NCBI RefSeq assembly: GCF_014646055.1
Contig: NZ_BMMS01000010.1
Location: 15,674 to 79,673 of the forward strand
Direction of reading: 5' to 3'
DNA length: 64,000 nt
Source: Wenjunlia tyrosinilytica
Lineage (GTDB): Bacteria; Actinomycetota; Actinomycetes; Streptomycetales; Streptomycetaceae
In this document: positions 60,899 through 64,000 of the stretch, in pieces
Numbering within the stretch: the first letter of the stretch is position 1
Layout of the letters: each line of letters starts with the position of its first letter
The notes under the pieces: model-generated
Databases searched by the model: none
Told to the model about the DNA's origin: nothing
What the model saw: only the letters and a program-made list of their open reading frames with translations
Translations under genes and position numbers: made by a program

Positions 60899-61798
60899 AT
60901 GGCCCGCACCGAACCTGCCGCCGTGGACACGGCCGCCCCGACCACCACCCCCGAGCCGGTGCCCCCGCCCGAGGAGACCGCCGGCCGCGGCGCGCTCGCC
61001 GCCGACCTGCGTGCCGTCAGGGTCCTGTGGCAGCGCGAGGTCATCCGCTTCGGCCGCAACCGGCTCCGGGTCGCCATGAGCGCGGTCACTCCGCTGATGT
61101 TCCTACTGATCCTCGGCACCGGCCTCAACTCCGCGCTGTCCTCGCAGCAGGACAGCCTCAGGGACTTTCGCGCCTTTCTCTTCCCCGGGGTGCTCCTGAT
61201 GGCCGTACAGGCCCCCGCCGTCGCCGCGGGAGCCTCGATCGTCTGGGACCGGCAGGCGGGCTTTCTTCGCCAGATGCTTGTGGCCCCGGTACGCCGCAGC
61301 CCCCTCCTGACCGGCACCTGCCTCGGAGGCGCCACCGCCGGAGTCGGCTATGGGCTGCCCATCCTGTGCCTCGGTGGAATGGTCGGCATCCCCTACCGGC
61401 CGGAGCTGGTGCTCGCCCTGATGGAACTGGGGCTGATCGCCTTCGCGTTCACGGCGCTGGGGGTGCTGGTGGCCGTGTGCGCCAAGCGGCCAGAGACCTT
61501 CCAGGTCGTCGTCGGACTGTGCATGATGCCCCTGCTCTTCCTGTCCGGTGCGGTCTTTCCCGCCGGTGGGCTGCCGGGGTGGCTGGGCACCGCCGTCATG
61601 GCCAACCCCCTGACCTATGCGGTCGACGCACTCAGGCGCACCCTGCCCGGAGCCGGTGTCAGCGGCCTGGGCACCCGTGCGGCGAGCCCCGAGTGGTGGG
61701 GCTGGACCCCGCCGGTCGCCCTGGAGGTCGGCCTGATAGCGGCGCTGGCGATGGCGGCGCTGGCCGTGGCGACATACCGGTTCTCCCACTCCGAGTGA
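60899..61798 (+). CDS. ABC-2 type permease of the lasso exporter
   Basis: The 299-residue permease has a Pro/Thr-rich cytosolic N-terminus (about 45 residues) and six membrane helices between about 55 and 290, with the ABC-2 signature region around FLSGAVFPAGGLPGWLGTAVMANPLTYAVDALR. GGAGGT precedes the ATG and only three bases separate it from the ATPase gene. A separate ATPase and permease pair replaces the single-chain D transporter of proteobacterial lasso clusters. It is the last gene of the lasso operon. Confidence 0.93.
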   Translation: MARTEPAAVDTAAPTTTPEPVPPPEETAGRGALAADLRAVRVLWQREVIRFGRNRLRVAMSAVTPLMFLLILGTGLNSALSSQQDSLRDFRAFLFPGVLLMAVQAPAVAAGASIVWDRQAGFLRQMLVAPVRRSPLLTGTCLGGATAGVGYGLPILCLGGMVGIPYRPELVLALMELGLIAFAFTALGVLVAVCAKRPETFQVVVGLCMMPLLFLSGAVFPAGGLPGWLGTAVMANPLTYAVDALRRTLPGAGVSGLGTRAASPEWWGWTPPVALEVGLIAALAMAALAVATYRFSHSE

Positions 61799-61840
61799 TG
61801 CCCCGACCCGGGTGATGTCCCGACGCGAGGAGACGCATGG

Positions 61841-63232
61841 TCAGTCGGCCGGACCGGTCGGACCGGCCAGACCGGCGAGTTCCAGGAGGAGTTCCTTCAC
61901 CTCGGCGGCGGCTATCACGTCCCGGGCATGCGAGGCATCCGAAGCCAGCAGGACCGGTGCGTCGTCCGCGGAGGCGGGCAGGCGGCCATGGCTGCCGCGC
62001 ACCCTGGACGGGTCAAGGGAGACCACCTTCATCGCATATCTGAACCCCAGCTTCTTGCGGGCCAGCGCGGCAGCCGCACGGATCCTGACCAGCCGGTCGG
62101 TGTGGTCGAAGAGCAACTCGGCCGGGTCATAGCCGGGCTTGCGGTGGATCTCCACCAGCCGGGCGAAGTCCGGGGCCCGTTTGTCCTCCAGCCAGTAGTA
62201 GTAGGTGAACCAGGCATCAGCGGCGGCCATGGCCACCAGCTCACCCGCCCGCGGATGGTCGATCCCGTAGTCCTTCTTGCCGGTGTCGCCGAGCACCTCG
62301 GCAACCCCGTCGATGCCTCGCAAGAGCTCGCAGACCCTGGGCACATCGGCCGGGTCACGCACGTAGAGATGGGCGATCTGATGGTCCGCGACAGCGAAGG
62401 CCCTTGACGTCCATGGATCCAGATACTCCATACCGCCCTGGGTGTGGACCTGGAGCAGACCGGCGCGCCGCAGCTCGCGGTTGATGTCCACCGGCCGGGA
62501 GACGGGGGTGATCCCGTACTCGCTCAGGACCACGGCGCGGGCCCCCACACGGTGGGCATCGTCGAGCAGGGGCGCCAGGGTCCGGTCCAGTTCCCGGGCG
62601 GCCCTCACCGCTGCGCGGCTGTGCGGACCATGGCGTTGAAGGTCGTAGTCCAGGTGCGGCAGGTAGACCAGGCAGAGATCCGGCCGGTGCCGGCGGAAGA
62701 CATGGCGGGCGGCCTCCACGATCCACTGGGAGGAGGCGATACCGGCCGCCGGCCCCCAGAAGCGGAACAGCGGGAAGTCGCCCAGGCGGTTGGTCAGTTC
62801 GTCGTGCAAAGAGGGCGGGAAGGTGTAGCAGTCGGGTTCCTTGCGTCCGTCGGCGTAGTAGATGGGCCGGGGTGTGACCGTCCAGTCGACGTCCGCGCCC
62901 ATGGCATACCACCAGCAGATGTTCGCCACCGAGTAGCCGGGGCGCCGGCGGCGAGCGGTCTCCCAGATCTTCTCGCCGCCGACCAGCTGGTTGTGCTGGC
63001 GCCAGAGCAGCACTTCGCCGAGTTCACGGAAATACCAGCCATTGCCCACCACGCCGTGCACGGACGGAGGTTCCCCGGTGAGAAGGGTGGACTGCACGGA
63101 GCAGGTCACGGCGGGCAGCACCGTGTCCAGACGGGCTCCGAAGCCTTGGTCGCGCAGAGCCCGCAGGCGGGGCATATGGGGGAGCAGGCGGGGAGTGAGC
63201 CCCACCGCGTTCACCACCAGCAGTCGCCTCAT
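61841..63232 (-). CDS. Alkaline-phosphatase/nucleotide pyrophosphatase family protein of an ebo cluster
   Basis: The 463-residue protein is in the nucleotide pyrophosphatase/phosphodiesterase (alkaline phosphatase superfamily) group: MRRLLVVNAVGLTPRLLPHMP, the nucleophile region AVTCSVQSTLLTG (Thr or Ser nucleophile), HGVVGNGWYFRE, YLPHLDYDLQRHGP and LSEYGITPVSRPVDINRELR. Such a protein is regularly encoded in ebo operons with EboA-E. Its start overlaps the stop of the eboE-like gene (ATGA on the minus strand). The operon runs toward the lasso cluster and ends 42 bases from it. Confidence 0.88.
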   Translation of the reverse strand: MRRLLVVNAVGLTPRLLPHMPRLRALRDQGFGARLDTVLPAVTCSVQSTLLTGEPPSVHGVVGNGWYFRELGEVLLWRQHNQLVGGEKIWETARRRRPGYSVANICWWYAMGADVDWTVTPRPIYYADGRKEPDCYTFPPSLHDELTNRLGDFPLFRFWGPAAGIASSQWIVEAARHVFRRHRPDLCLVYLPHLDYDLQRHGPHSRAAVRAARELDRTLAPLLDDAHRVGARAVVLSEYGITPVSRPVDINRELRRAGLLQVHTQGGMEYLDPWTSRAFAVADHQIAHLYVRDPADVPRVCELLRGIDGVAEVLGDTGKKDYGIDHPRAGELVAMAAADAWFTYYYWLEDKRAPDFARLVEIHRKPGYDPAELLFDHTDRLVRIRAAAALARKKLGFRYAMKVVSLDPSRVRGSHGRLPASADDAPVLLASDASHARDVIAAAEVKELLLELAGLAGPTGPAD

Positions 63233-64000
63233 GACAGGACCTCCTTCAGCCCGAGAGCGGTGATCGCGTCACGGGTCCAGGCGAGTTCGGCCGCGACTCC
63301 CTCGACCAGCCCCGCGCATCCGGGTGCCTCCGGCAGCACGGGCCAGGAGTAGGTCTCCACCTCGATGTGATCGGTGAGCGCGGCATCACCGCCGAGCAGG
63401 ACTCCCAGGGTCTTGAGCAACTCGGGCCTGGTGGCGCGCAGTCCCGGCGGGGGATCGGTGTGCAGCGGCACATGGAAGTGGACACGCCAGGGACCGTCCC
63501 CGGGCAGGGCCCCGGCCAGAGCCTCGGGCAAATCGTCGGTCCCCAGGACCGTGTCCGTGTGGCGTTCCCTGGTCTGGTGGAGGAAGCGGCGCTCGTCGAA
63601 ACGCTCCAGCGCGGCACGGGCCAACCGGTCGCGGGGATTGTCCAGTTGCAGGGCGCAGGACGCCTGCGTCTTCACGATGGGGAGCCCGGCGGCGTGCAGG
63701 CGTGCGCAGGCCGCGGTGGGATCCTCGAACCCGACCGCCAGATGGCAGGCGTCGAGACAGACACCGAGCCGGTCCCGGTCCACGGTGGACAGCAGGGTGG
63801 CGGCCTGGGTGGTGTTCTCGATCAGGCAGCCGGGCTCGGGTTCGAATCCCACCCGCACCGCTCGCCCGGTCCGTGTCTCCACGGCCGCCAGCCTCTGCGC
63901 CATGGAGTCGAGATGGCGCCGGGCACGATCGGCCCGTGCGGAAGACCAGGGCTCGCGCCAGGCCAGCGGCAGGGTCGACACGCTGCCGCGGTCGGCGCCT
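63229..64000 (-). CDS. eboE: Metabolite traffic protein EboE (5' end outside window)
   Basis: The frame is open to the window edge, so the N-terminus lies beyond 64000; the visible 257 residues are the C-terminal two thirds of an EboE-like TIM-barrel protein. Recognisable parts are VGFEPEPGCLIENTTQAATLL, LGVCLDACHLAVGFEDP, IVKTQASCALQLD, WRVHFHVPLH and HIEVETYSWPVLP. The ebo genes act in export or trafficking of a secondary metabolite precursor in cyanobacteria and other bacteria; the actual cargo here is unknown. Confidence 0.88.
   Translation of the reverse strand, partial: GADRGSVSTLPLAWREPWSSARADRARRHLDSMAQRLAAVETRTGRAVRVGFEPEPGCLIENTTQAATLLSTVDRDRLGVCLDACHLAVGFEDPTAACARLHAAGLPIVKTQASCALQLDNPRDRLARAALERFDERRFLHQTRERHTDTVLGTDDLPEALAGALPGDGPWRVHFHVPLHTDPPPGLRATRPELLKTLGVLLGGDAALTDHIEVETYSWPVLPEAPGCAGLVEGVAAELAWTRDAITALGLKEVLS

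Overview
The window looks like Streptomyces chromosome. It is very GC-rich with strong third-position GC bias, genes are dense and often coupled by ATGA or GTGA overlaps, and GTG starts are common. Marker genes include rbpA, a polyprenol-phosphate mannosyltransferase, dodecin, many SpoIIE/PP2C phosphatases and Tat-exported hydrolases. No rRNA, tRNA, CRISPR array, insertion sequence or prophage was seen. Only two in-frame TTA codons were noticed by eye: one in a gene of the envelope module, one in the kinase beside the lasso peptide cluster.

Layout. 0.1-2.3 kb: two secreted proteins of unknown function. 2.4-6.2 kb: a PaoABC-type molybdenum aldehyde oxidase operon. 6.5-11.9 kb: a signalling block (receiver-PP2C phosphatase, CHASE3/HAMP histidine kinase, single-domain receiver, MarR regulator, PP2C-like protein), then dodecin. 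14.1-20.5 kb: a cell-envelope module with an M56 (BlaR1-like) sensor peptidase, a BlaI-like repressor, a DedA protein, a PAP2 phosphatase, an unknown protein, a GT4 glycosyltransferase and a D-Ala-D-Ala carboxypeptidase. Two near-identical dyads, one in front of the repressor/DedA pair and one in front of the glycosyltransferase operon, suggest one regulon. 20.7-32.7 kb: secreted hydrolases (M1 peptidase, a large modular deacetylase-like protein, a phosphoesterase, a GH89 enzyme) with an MFS transporter and a propeller protein. 33.1-35.8 kb: a large sensor phosphatase/anti-sigma-type protein. 36.8 kb: an unusual secreted Trp/His/Lys-rich repeat protein.

38-51 kb resembles conserved Streptomyces chromosome: recombinase-like protein, AsnC regulator, amidohydrolase, lnt, ppm1, fxsA, rbpA (with a sigma-R type promoter), a YczE protein with a MocR regulator, and a membrane ATPase-like protein with a 64-residue membrane protein. 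51-54.8 kb holds an ankyrin protein, a Sec/Tat-type haem-molybdenum membrane protein with a small partner, a decayed esterase pseudogene and a DUF2277 protein.

55.4-61.8 kb is the highlight: a complete lasso peptide cluster. It has a two-component system, a 41-residue precursor too short for routine gene calling, cyclase, PqqD-like recognition protein (B1), leader protease (B2) and a two-gene ABC exporter. The predicted core is AFGPCVENDWFWGTAWIC: Ala1-Asp9 macrolactam, one Cys in the ring and one at the C-terminus, as in class III lasso peptides. Strong hairpins separate precursor from cyclase, and the ATPase carries eight tandem pentapeptides. Convergent to it, a phosphodiesterase-like protein and EboE mark one end of an ebo (metabolite traffic) operon that continues beyond the window.
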